Shown: positions 5,927-12,701 of the stretch, piece after piece | Layout: the number at the start of each line of letters is the position of its first letter | Position numbering within the stretch: the first letter of the stretch is position 1 | Source of the DNA: JBFWIL01 sp050256015 | GTDB lineage: Bacteria; Bacteroidota; Bacteroidia; Bacteroidales; Prolixibacteraceae | DNA length: 15,013 bases | Reading direction: 5' to 3' | NCBI GenBank assembly: GCA_050256015.1 | Contig: JBFWIL010000036.1 | Span: forward strand, 1 to 15,013 | Translations under genes and position numbers: made by a program | Notes under the pieces: model-generated | What the model saw: only the letters and a program-made list of their open reading frames with translations | Told to the model about the DNA's origin: nothing | Database searches by the model: none

Positions 5927-7195
5927 ATGACCAAAACGCTTACAGGGCTGTTTTTTTTGCTTGTCCTGGTCCTTCCTGCTGCAGCCCAGCAGGGAACGGA
6001 GGATCTTCATCTGAGCTTCTACGGGTTTATCAGGAACGAAATTTTCGTAGACACATACAAAGGACTGGATGCTGCTTATGAACTGTTTTATCTGGTCCCG
6101 CTGTATGCCGGACAGGATGCAGAAGGAAAGGATATTAACCGGCAAATCAGTGCCAATCTGTCAGCCCTGGCTACCCGCATGGGAATGCGGGTGGAGGGAC
6201 CGGAAGTTTTTGGCGCTTCAACCAGGGCAAACATTGAATTCGACTTTGGTGGGATCGTAAAAACCGAACCTACGCTGTTCCGCATTCGTCAGGCCTGGGT
6301 GGCTTTCCGCTGGGAAAAGACCAGGTTGCTGGCCGGACAGAGCTGGCATCCCTTTCTTGGAGGAGATCTTTTCCCTTCCGTGGCGGGACTGAATACAGGG
6401 GCTCCTTTCCAGGCCTTTAATCGTTCTCCCCAGCTTCGCTTTGACCGCTATGCCGGTAATTTCATTTTTACTGCAGCAGCTGTTTATGAAAACCAGTACG
6501 CCAGCAAAACTATGGAGTCAGCAGGTTTTAGCTCGGCCAACCAGGCCCAGCGCAACGGAGTGATGCCCGAGCTGGTGCTCGTGGCCGGATACCGGAAAAA
6601 CGGGCTTAACCTGGGAGCCGGGGCCCAGCTAAAAAGGCTGAAACCAAGAATGACCACGAGCGGAACAAGCGGCACCTATGTGGCCGATGAGTACCTGACA
6701 AGCGGGGGGGTAATGGCATACCTGGGCTGTAAGAAGGGCCGGCTGAACCTGACAGCCAAGGGATATTACGGACAGAATATGACCCACCTGACCCTGTTGG
6801 GCGGGTACGGGGTGGCTTCGCGCAATGAAACTACAGGCAGGGAAACCTACACAAATTATACCAATTACAGTGCTTATATGAACCTGGTGTATGGCAGTCG
6901 CTGGCAGGGGGGAATGACCCTGGGCTATGGGAAAAACCTGGGGACGGGAGATCCGCTGTATGACGACGGAAGCGGGCAGGCCACCGTGGGCGGACTGCTG
7001 CCCAACGTGATGGATGTGGCCCGTCTGGCTCCACACCTGGCTCTGAATGTAGCCAACATCCGTCTGGTGGCGGAATATGAGCTGACTACAGCCCGGTACG
7101 GCACGGGGGAGATCGATTTTTCGGACGGCCTTTATGCGGTTCGGCACCGGACTACCAACAACCGGTTTATGCTGATGATGATGTATGTCTTTTAA
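5927..7195 (+). CDS. DcaP-like outer-membrane porin
   Basis: A 422-residue exported beta-barrel. The signal peptide is clear (MTKT, hydrophobic core, PAAA-QQ cleavage after residue 20) and the chain ends in an aromatic residue within MMMYVF, the usual barrel-insertion signal. Alternating hydrophobic strands run throughout. Motifs resemble the DcaP porin family: IEFDF at 103-107, RIRQAWV at 119-125, LLAGQSW at 134-140 and RSPQLRF at 166-172. Known DcaP proteins of Acinetobacter pass small organic acids. From its place just ahead of phenylacetate-CoA ligase and the symporter I infer that it admits aryl acids. There is no SusD-like partner and no TonB plug domain. A run of seven G lies at 6704-6710. 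The next gene starts 18 bp on, so co-transcription is likely. Exact family assignment is moderate. Confidence 0.75.
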   Translation: MTKTLTGLFFLLVLVLPAAAQQGTEDLHLSFYGFIRNEIFVDTYKGLDAAYELFYLVPLYAGQDAEGKDINRQISANLSALATRMGMRVEGPEVFGASTRANIEFDFGGIVKTEPTLFRIRQAWVAFRWEKTRLLAGQSWHPFLGGDLFPSVAGLNTGAPFQAFNRSPQLRFDRYAGNFIFTAAAVYENQYASKTMESAGFSSANQAQRNGVMPELVLVAGYRKNGLNLGAGAQLKRLKPRMTTSGTSGTYVADEYLTSGGVMAYLGCKKGRLNLTAKGYYGQNMTHLTLLGGYGVASRNETTGRETYTNYTNYSAYMNLVYGSRWQGGMTLGYGKNLGTGDPLYDDGSGQATVGGLLPNVMDVARLAPHLALNVANIRLVAEYELTTARYGTGEIDFSDGLYAVRHRTTNNRFMLMMMYVF

Positions 7196-7213
7196 TCTAA
7201 GATAGTAACCAAA

Positions 7214-8515
7214 ATGTACTGGGAAGAAGAACTTGAAACGATGGAACGGACGGCACTCCGGCAGCTGCAACTGAGCAGGCTGCAGCAAACCGTACGGGAT
7301 GCAGTCCGCTCGCCTTTTTATAAGGAATTGTACCGACGGAAGGGAATTTCGCCGGAGCAGTTGAGAAGTACGGAGGATATTCAGAAATTGCCTTTCACCA
7401 CCAAACAGGATTTGCGTGAGCATTTTCCGTGGGGCTTTCTGAGCCTTCCGAAGAAGGAGATCATCCGTCTGCACAGTTCCAGCGGGACCACAGGCAACCC
7501 CACGGTAATTTTTCACAACCGACACGATATTGCCGGCTGGGCAAATCTGATGGCCCGCTCCCTTTTTTCGGCAGGTATCCGCGATACGGATGTGTTTCAG
7601 AATATCTGCGGATACGGGCTGTTTACCGGGGGACTGGGTTTTCAGTATGGTATCGAAAGACTGGGCTGCCTGAGTATTCCTGCCGGTGCGGGCAACAGCG
7701 TTCGGCAAATCCGGCTGATGCGCGATTACGGGACTACGGTGGTGCATGCCATCCCCAGTTATCTCGGACGTCTTTATGAGGTGTTCCTGGGAGAAGGGCT
7801 GGACCCGAAATGCGATACGGACTTACGCATTTTCGTGATAGGGGCGGAACCCCATACCGAGGCGCAGCGCAGGCGTATTGAGGAGATGTACGGCGTAAAG
7901 GCTTACAATTCGTTTGGCTTGTCCGAGATGAACGGACCGGGGGTGGCCTTTGAGTGCACAGAACAAAATGGCCTGCATATATGGGAGGATGCTTACCTGG
8001 TAGAAATTCTGGATCCGGAAACCTTAGAGCCTGTGCCGGAGGGAGAAACCGGGGAGTTGGTGCTGACCACGCTCGACCGGCAGGCCATGCCCCTGATCCG
8101 CTACCGCACCCGCGATCTTACCCGCCTGATTCCGGGCCCCTGTGCCTGCGGACGGACTCACATACGCCTTGACCGGATTACCGGTCGCAGCGACGATATG
8201 TTTATCATTAAAGGCTGTAACGTCTTCCCCATGCAGATTGAAGGCGTGCTGATGCGTATTCCGGAGGTAGGATCCGACTACCGGATCATCCTGGAAGAGA
8301 TGAACGGGGCCGATGAAATGATTGTGGAGGTGGAGGTTCGGCGCGACTGGTTTAAAGGTGATGTTGGCCGGTTGGATCGCCTGAGCCGGATAATTACCCA
8401 GCAAATTCGTGATGAGGTGCTGGCCAAACCGCTGGTTCGGCTGGTGGAACCGGGTTCCATCCCCAGGGCGGAAGGTAAGGCTGTACGGGTGCTTGATAAG
8501 CGGAAGCGGGAATAA
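7214..8515 (+). CDS. paaK: Phenylacetate-CoA ligase paralogue 1 (aryl-acid AMP-forming ligase)
   Basis: A cytoplasmic ANL-superfamily enzyme of 433 residues, the usual PaaK length: aryl acetate + ATP + CoA gives aryl-CoA + AMP + PPi. The ATP loop is SSGTTGNPT at 89-97, with Asn95 where copy 2 and most PaaK have Lys. The aryl-pocket segment is QNICGYGLFTGG (129-140), with C132 at the position that is Tyr in copy 2. Motif FGLSEMNGPG starts at F234, where YGLSEVMGPG is the usual form. The adenylation hinge YRTRDLTR is intact, and the C-terminal catalytic lysine is K422 in EGKAVRVLDKR. Cysteines in GPCACGRT are shared with copy 2. The pocket changes suggest a different acid, such as an indole- or hydroxyphenyl-acetate. 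It lies between the porin and its ACT partner (44-bp gap). Confidence 0.92.
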   Translation: MYWEEELETMERTALRQLQLSRLQQTVRDAVRSPFYKELYRRKGISPEQLRSTEDIQKLPFTTKQDLREHFPWGFLSLPKKEIIRLHSSSGTTGNPTVIFHNRHDIAGWANLMARSLFSAGIRDTDVFQNICGYGLFTGGLGFQYGIERLGCLSIPAGAGNSVRQIRLMRDYGTTVVHAIPSYLGRLYEVFLGEGLDPKCDTDLRIFVIGAEPHTEAQRRRIEEMYGVKAYNSFGLSEMNGPGVAFECTEQNGLHIWEDAYLVEILDPETLEPVPEGETGELVLTTLDRQAMPLIRYRTRDLTRLIPGPCACGRTHIRLDRITGRSDDMFIIKGCNVFPMQIEGVLMRIPEVGSDYRIILEEMNGADEMIVEVEVRRDWFKGDVGRLDRLSRIITQQIRDEVLAKPLVRLVEPGSIPRAEGKAVRVLDKRKRE

Positions 8516-8559
8516 TGCCCGGTTCCGGAAGTAAATAAATTGAATTAACCGATAATGCA

Positions 8560-8991
8560 ATGATACAGCAAGTTTCTGTTTTTCTGGAAAACAAGGCCGG
8601 ACATGTGGAGCGGGTAAGCCAGGTGCTCCGCAGGGAGCGGATCAATGTCCGCTCAATCACACTGACCCATACTGCCGGCGGATGGGGAATCCTGAACCTG
8701 CTTGTCGACCAGCCGGAGGAGGCGGCCCGATTCCTGTCGGAAGCCGGACTGTCGGCTACCCTGCGCAGGGTGTTTGTGTTTGGCATGGAAGATCAGCCCG
8801 GAGGACTTGACGAAGTGCTGCATAAGGTGGCCCGGGCCGGGGTTAATATTATTAATGCCTACGGACGGGTAATTCGCCGGGGAGAACTGGCCCTGCTGGT
8901 CATCGATGTAGACGATTACGATACGGCTTTGCCTTTGTTGCTGAAAGCGGGGCTGCAGCCGCTGGATGATGAAACGGCTTATGATAGATAA
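8560..8991 (+). CDS. Tandem ACT-domain regulatory protein 1
   Basis: 143 residues consisting of two ACT folds, about 3-70 and 71-139, with no catalytic domain. Ligand-loop motifs are visible: FLENKAGHVERV (8-19) in the first and MEDQPGGLDEVL (76-87) in the second, the usual glycine-centred turn between strand 1 and helix 1 that binds amino acids. Stand-alone tandem-ACT proteins are repeatedly encoded next to PaaK in anaerobes. Their role is not established, but amino-acid sensing, perhaps of Phe, Tyr or Trp, with control of the neighbouring ligase is a reasonable inference. It shares a 19-base identical stretch with ACT protein 2 (8578-8596 and 12193-12211). There is a 44-bp gap after paaK copy 1, and the next gene is 88 bp downstream. 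Confidence 0.88.
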   Translation: MIQQVSVFLENKAGHVERVSQVLRRERINVRSITLTHTAGGWGILNLLVDQPEEAARFLSEAGLSATLRRVFVFGMEDQPGGLDEVLHKVARAGVNIINAYGRVIRRGELALLVIDVDDYDTALPLLLKAGLQPLDDETAYDR

Positions 8992-9048
8992 CCTCCAAAA
9001 ATGAACCCTTGATTCCTGACCGGAAGAACATGAGTTTGATACGGAAAT

Positions 9049-9056
9049 TATATTTG
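9049..9056 (+). promoter_or_regulatory. Possible internal -7 element before the symporter module
   Basis: TATATTTG matches TAnnTTTG, 23 bases ahead of the small-protein ATG at 9080, inside the 88-bp gap that is the longest between genes 7214 and 12600. No -33 TTTG lies at the right distance (TTTG at 9035-9038 is too close). An internal promoter for the symporter and ligase 2 is possible but weakly supported. Confidence 0.25.
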
Positions 9057-9079
9057 GCTGAGCTAAAAATAAACAAATT

Positions 9080-9259
9080 ATGCTGGGAATAAATGATCCC
9101 TGGATATGGATGGGTTACGTGCTCTCCGTGCTGAGCACCGGAGCCTGCATTTGGTACGGTGCCCGGAACTGGAATAGCGACGGGGAACCGCGGCCGGAGG
9201 AGTTGCAGGCTGATCTGAACTGGGAAAGTAAAGAGGAAATGATGAATGAAGAACTATAA
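9080..9259 (+). CDS. Symporter small accessory membrane protein, 59 aa
   Basis: Reading from the ATG at 9080 to TAA at 9257-9259 gives a 59-residue protein. It begins MLGINDPWIWMGYVLSVLST, has one hydrophobic helix at about residues 7-31 (PWIWMGY through IWYGARNW), and ends in an acidic tail rich in Glu. The DPWIW-x-GY start, one helix and charged tail resemble the small proteins encoded directly ahead of sodium:solute symporters, annotated in databases as symporter small accessory proteins. It would sit in the inner membrane and probably assist the symporter whose ATG is 9 bp downstream. The preceding AAATAAACAAATT is an AT-rich leader of Bacteroidota type. The function is inferred from position and form only. 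Confidence 0.8.
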   Translation: MLGINDPWIWMGYVLSVLSTGACIWYGARNWNSDGEPRPEELQADLNWESKEEMMNEEL

Positions 9260-9268
9260 GCCGGACTT

Positions 9269-10873
9269 ATGAATACGTTTACGCTTGGGCTGATTGTGGT
9301 GGTTTACCTGCTGCTGATCGCCTACCTGGGTTATATGGGGTTTCGCCGTACCAAAACCGCCGGCGATTACCTGCTTGGGGGGAGGGAAATCCACCCATTT
9401 GTGATGGCCATCTCGTACGGGGCCACCTTTATCTCCACCTCGGCTATTGTGGGCTTTGGGGGAGTGGCGGCTGTGTATGGGGCGGGACTTATCTGGCTGA
9501 CCTTTCTGAATATTCTGATAGGGGTTTTTATTGCTTTTGTCTTTTTTGGGAGAAAAACCCGCCGGATGGGGCGCAGGCTGGATGCACACACCTTTCCCGA
9601 ATTTATTGGCAGGCGTTTCCGCTCAAAAACCATCCAGATGGTATGCGGAACGGTGGTTTTTTTGTCTATGCCTTTGTATGCCGCTGTGGTGTTGGTGGGA
9701 GGCGCCCGCTTTCTGGAGAGTATCTTTGAACTGAATTTCGATCTGGCGCTGACCTTTTTTTCCATCATCATTGCAGCTTATGTGGTGGCCGGCGGACTCA
9801 AAGGGGTGATGTACACCGATGCCCTGCAAGGCGGGGTGATGTTTGTTAGCCTGTTTTTTATGCTGATCATGACTTATCTGGAACTGGGCGGCGTGGCCGG
9901 GGCACATAAGGCACTGACCAATATGGCCTCTCTGGTGCCGGAAAACCTCCAGGCTCAGGGACATCTGGGCTGGACGGCGTATCCGGATTTCGGTTCGGCC
10001 TGGTGGTGGATCCTTACCACCAACATTATTTTGGGTGTGGGCATCGGCGTACTGGCACAGCCCCAGCTGGTAGTGCGTTTCATGACGGTGAAAAGTGACC
10101 GGGAGCTGAACCGGGCCGTGCTTATGGGCGGAATTTTTATTCTGGTGGTCACCGGTTTTGTCTATACGGTGGGAGCCCTTTCAAATCTGTATTTTTACAG
10201 GGAAAGCGGGCAGCTGGCTATTGAAGCAGCCGGAGGGAATGCCGACCTGATTATTCCTACTTACCTGAATGCCTCCATGCCCTCCTGGTTCGTGTACCTG
10301 TTTATGCTGGCTTTGCTTTCGGCGGGCATGTCGACACTGAGTTCGCAGTTTCACACCATGGGGACGGCTATTGGACGTGACCTGTGTGAAAATCTGTTTC
10401 CGGGCCGGAAGATGAACAGCATGCGTATCAGCCGGCTGGGTATTATCGTAGCCATTGTGATCAGCATTATCATAGGCTATAAGCTGCCGGCCGGGATTGT
10501 AGCCCGGGGAACGGCTATTTTTTTCGGAGTTTGTGCTGCAGCCTTTCTCCCGGCTTATTTTGCCGCCCTCTACTGGAAGCGGTCTACGCCGGCCGGGGTC
10601 AAGTGGAGTATTGCCGCGGGATTGCTGGCCAGTCTTTTCTTGCTGGGCTTTGTACACCGGCAGGAGTCGGCTCCGCTCGGTTTTTGCCGGGCCCTGTTCG
10701 GCCGGGATACCCTGGCCGGGGAATTTCCCTGGATGATTCTCGATCCCATCGTGATTGCCCTGCCGCTTTCGGCCTTTGTGCTTGTCGTGGCCAGCCTGTT
10801 AACGAAAAAAATGGAGTCAACATATGTGGATGCCTGTATGCAGGGTGTCCTTTCTAAAAAATCGAAGCAATGA
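9269..10873 (+). CDS. Sodium:solute symporter (SSS/SLC5 family), probable aryl-acid importer
   Basis: A 534-residue inner-membrane protein with about 13 hydrophobic segments, the standard SSS size. The family signature AYVVAGGLKGVMYTDALQ occupies residues 170-187. The first-helix sodium-site segment GATFISTSAIVGFGG lies at 51-65, and SAGMSTLSSQ (351-360) carries the Ser/Thr pair of the Na2 site. SSS transporters import sugars, amino acids, carboxylates and vitamins. The lodging between two phenylacetate-CoA ligase genes makes phenylacetate or related aryl carboxylates the likely cargo, which is inference. The start is 9 bp after the small accessory protein. The stop overlaps the next gene in ATGA (10870-10873), a sign of translational coupling with ligase 2. 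Confidence 0.92.
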   Translation: MNTFTLGLIVVVYLLLIAYLGYMGFRRTKTAGDYLLGGREIHPFVMAISYGATFISTSAIVGFGGVAAVYGAGLIWLTFLNILIGVFIAFVFFGRKTRRMGRRLDAHTFPEFIGRRFRSKTIQMVCGTVVFLSMPLYAAVVLVGGARFLESIFELNFDLALTFFSIIIAAYVVAGGLKGVMYTDALQGGVMFVSLFFMLIMTYLELGGVAGAHKALTNMASLVPENLQAQGHLGWTAYPDFGSAWWWILTTNIILGVGIGVLAQPQLVVRFMTVKSDRELNRAVLMGGIFILVVTGFVYTVGALSNLYFYRESGQLAIEAAGGNADLIIPTYLNASMPSWFVYLFMLALLSAGMSTLSSQFHTMGTAIGRDLCENLFPGRKMNSMRISRLGIIVAIVISIIIGYKLPAGIVARGTAIFFGVCAAAFLPAYFAALYWKRSTPAGVKWSIAAGLLASLFLLGFVHRQESAPLGFCRALFGRDTLAGEFPWMILDPIVIALPLSAFVLVVASLLTKKMESTYVDACMQGVLSKKSKQ

Positions 10874-12168
10874 TCTGGAATGAGAAAATAGAATGTGCCG
10901 GGCGGGAAGAGCTGCGTGCACTGCAGTCGGAGCGGCTGAAGGAAACTGTGGAGCGAATTTATCACAATGTGCCTGCTTACCGGAAAAAAATGCAGGAAGC
11001 AGGACTGGTCCCTGCAGATATCCGTTCGGCAGACGACCTGGTGAAACTGCCTTTCACCATCAAGCAGGACCTTCGTGACAACTACCCCTTTGGTATGTTT
11101 ACCGTGCCTATGAGTGAGATCGTGCGAATTCACGCTTCTTCGGGAACCACCGGAAAACCTACGGTGGTTGGCTATACCCGCAAAGACCTGAATGTGTGGG
11201 CCGAAATAGTTAGCCGGGCCTTGTGCATGGGGGGAGTGCAACGCAACGATGTGGTTCAGGTGGCTTACGGGTACGGACTCTTTACCGGCGGACTCGGACT
11301 GCATTACGGCTGTGAAAATCTGGGGGCTTCGGTTATTCCCATCTCGGGTGGAAATACCAGGAAACAGATCCAGCTGATGCAGGATTTCGGCACCACCGTG
11401 CTGGCCTGTACGCCTTCTTATTCACTTTACCTGGCCGAAGCCATGCAAGAGGCCGGTGTGAACAAAGAAGACCTGAAATTGCGGGTGGGAATCTTTGGGG
11501 CAGAACCCTGGACCGAAAATATGCGCCGGGATATTGAAGCCAGACTGGGCATCAAAGCCATCGATATTTACGGGCTAAGTGAGGTGATGGGACCGGGAGT
11601 GTCCTGCGAGTGTGAACACCAGTGTGGTATGCACATCAACGAAGACCATTTCATTCCCGAGATTATCGATCCGGAAACGCTTCAGCCCTTGGCTCCCGGG
11701 GAGGTTGGTGAACTGGTCTTTACCACGATCAGCAAGGAGGGCATCCCGCTGATCCGTTACCGTACGCGCGATCTGACCCGGCTGATATACGACCGCTGTG
11801 CCTGCGGACGGACGCTGGTGCGTATGGAAAAATGCAAGGGGCGTACAGACGATATGCTCATTATCCGCGGGGTCAATGTCTTTCCTTCGCAGATTGAAAG
11901 CGTACTGCTGGACATGAGCGAAACGGAACCGCATTACCTGCTCATCGTAGAAAGGAAAGGGACTCTTGATACGCTAAACCTGATGGTGGAAGTGCAGGAG
12001 CAGTTTTTCTCGGATGAGATCCGGGAACTGGAAGCCCTGCGCCGGAAGATTACCTCCAGTCTGGAAAGTACCCTGGGGATTTCCGTTAACGTGAAGCTGG
12101 TGGAACCCAAAACTATTGAGCGTTCGGCCGGGAAGGCCAGACGCGTGATTGATAACCGAAAACTTTAA
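10870..12168 (+). CDS. paaK: Phenylacetate-CoA ligase paralogue 2
   Basis: 432 residues, homologous to copy 1 over the full length, and closer to ordinary PaaK. The ATP loop is ASSGTTGKPT (89-98) with Lys96. The aryl-pocket segment QVAYGYGLFTGG has Y133 at the position linked to phenylacetate recognition in characterised PaaK, followed by YGLSEVMGPG from Y234. The hinge YRTRDLTR and C-terminal catalytic K422 (AGKARRVIDNR) are intact. It would form phenylacetyl-CoA in the cytoplasm. The ATG overlaps the symporter stop by four bases, so uptake and activation are likely translated together. Its ACT partner begins 3 bp after the stop. No aerobic paaABCDE genes are present, so a phenylacetyl-CoA epoxidation route is not suggested. 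Confidence 0.94.
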   Translation: MIWNEKIECAGREELRALQSERLKETVERIYHNVPAYRKKMQEAGLVPADIRSADDLVKLPFTIKQDLRDNYPFGMFTVPMSEIVRIHASSGTTGKPTVVGYTRKDLNVWAEIVSRALCMGGVQRNDVVQVAYGYGLFTGGLGLHYGCENLGASVIPISGGNTRKQIQLMQDFGTTVLACTPSYSLYLAEAMQEAGVNKEDLKLRVGIFGAEPWTENMRRDIEARLGIKAIDIYGLSEVMGPGVSCECEHQCGMHINEDHFIPEIIDPETLQPLAPGEVGELVFTTISKEGIPLIRYRTRDLTRLIYDRCACGRTLVRMEKCKGRTDDMLIIRGVNVFPSQIESVLLDMSETEPHYLLIVERKGTLDTLNLMVEVQEQFFSDEIRELEALRRKITSSLESTLGISVNVKLVEPKTIERSAGKARRVIDNRKL

Positions 12169-12171
12169 GCT

Positions 12172-12600
12172 ATGATCGTCAAACAATTGTCCGTTTTTCT
12201 GGAAAACAAGGGGGGGCGGCTTAATGAGGTAACCACCCTGCTAGGGGAGGCTGGCATTAATATGTCGGCTTTCAGTGTGGCCGACACCTCCGAATTTGGA
12301 ATTCTGCGCATGATCGTTTCTGATCCGGAAAAGGCAGGCCGGGTGCTGAAGACGGCCGGTTTTACAGTGAGACTTTCCGAGGTGGTCTGCCTTAACAGTC
12401 CGAATGTTCCCGGCGCTCTTTCCAGGGCACTGAACATCCTGGTAGGGGAAGGGGTATTTCTTGAGTACCTCTATGCTTTTTCCATGGACAAAAAATCGGC
12501 CAATATCGTGATGAAGCCGGCCGACATTCAAAAATGCATCCGGGTGCTGCAGGAGCACCAGATGGAACTGGTGCGGGCCAGCGATCTTTATAGGTTTTAG
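12172..12600 (+). CDS. Tandem ACT-domain regulatory protein 2
   Basis: 142 residues with two ACT folds, about 3-70 and 71-139, the same architecture as the protein at 8560. Ligand-loop motifs are FLENKGGRLNEV (9-20) and NSPNVPGALSRAL (75-87). The second domain differs more from copy 1 than the first does, ending in a motif around MELVRASDLYRF without the DDETAYDR tail of copy 1, so the two proteins may sense different ligands. The start lies 3 bp after the ligase 2 stop, the tightest junction apart from the ATGA overlap, supporting a functional pair. A seven-G run lies at 12210-12216. Sensing of Phe or another aromatic amino acid is inferred from ACT biology and from the prephenate dehydratase next in line. 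Confidence 0.88.
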   Translation: MIVKQLSVFLENKGGRLNEVTTLLGEAGINMSAFSVADTSEFGILRMIVSDPEKAGRVLKTAGFTVRLSEVVCLNSPNVPGALSRALNILVGEGVFLEYLYAFSMDKKSANIVMKPADIQKCIRVLQEHQMELVRASDLYRF

Positions 12601-12614
12601 TGTGGTTTTTTTGT

Positions 12615-12622
12615 TAATTTTG
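12615..12622 (+). promoter_or_regulatory. Candidate -7 element for pheA
   Basis: TAATTTTG matches TAnnTTTG in the 101-bp gap before pheA. It would start a transcript near 12629 with a leader of about 70 bases. No TTTG sits at the preferred distance upstream, so support is half. If real, the biosynthetic genes could be transcribed apart from the uptake genes. Confidence 0.35.
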
Positions 12623-12701
12623 GGTGCAGGTTTATCCGGCCGGAAGTATTTTCCTGTGTGTACCGGTTTGCCTGAACCTATTTACGAAAAGAAAGAAGTG
12701 A

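Noticed and set aside
5753..6145. 130-residue minus-strand frame covering the gap before the porin
   Set aside because: More than half overlaps the porin N-terminus, including its signal peptide; the intergenic part contains promoter-like sequence and a tandem repeat instead.
6629..7747. 372-residue minus-strand frame across the porin/ligase junction
   Set aside because: Antisense to two clear genes; rich in His, Gln and Pro, as expected of a reverse-frame shadow of GC-rich coding DNA.
10570..11304. 244-residue minus-strand frame across the symporter/ligase 2 junction
   Set aside because: Antisense to SSS signature and PaaK motifs; no recognisable domain.
7214..12168. Classical aerobic phenylacetate degradation locus
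   Set aside because: PaaK is present twice, but no paaABCDE epoxidase, paaG/Z ring-opening or beta-oxidation genes occur; the neighbours are biosynthetic (pheA, aminotransferase).
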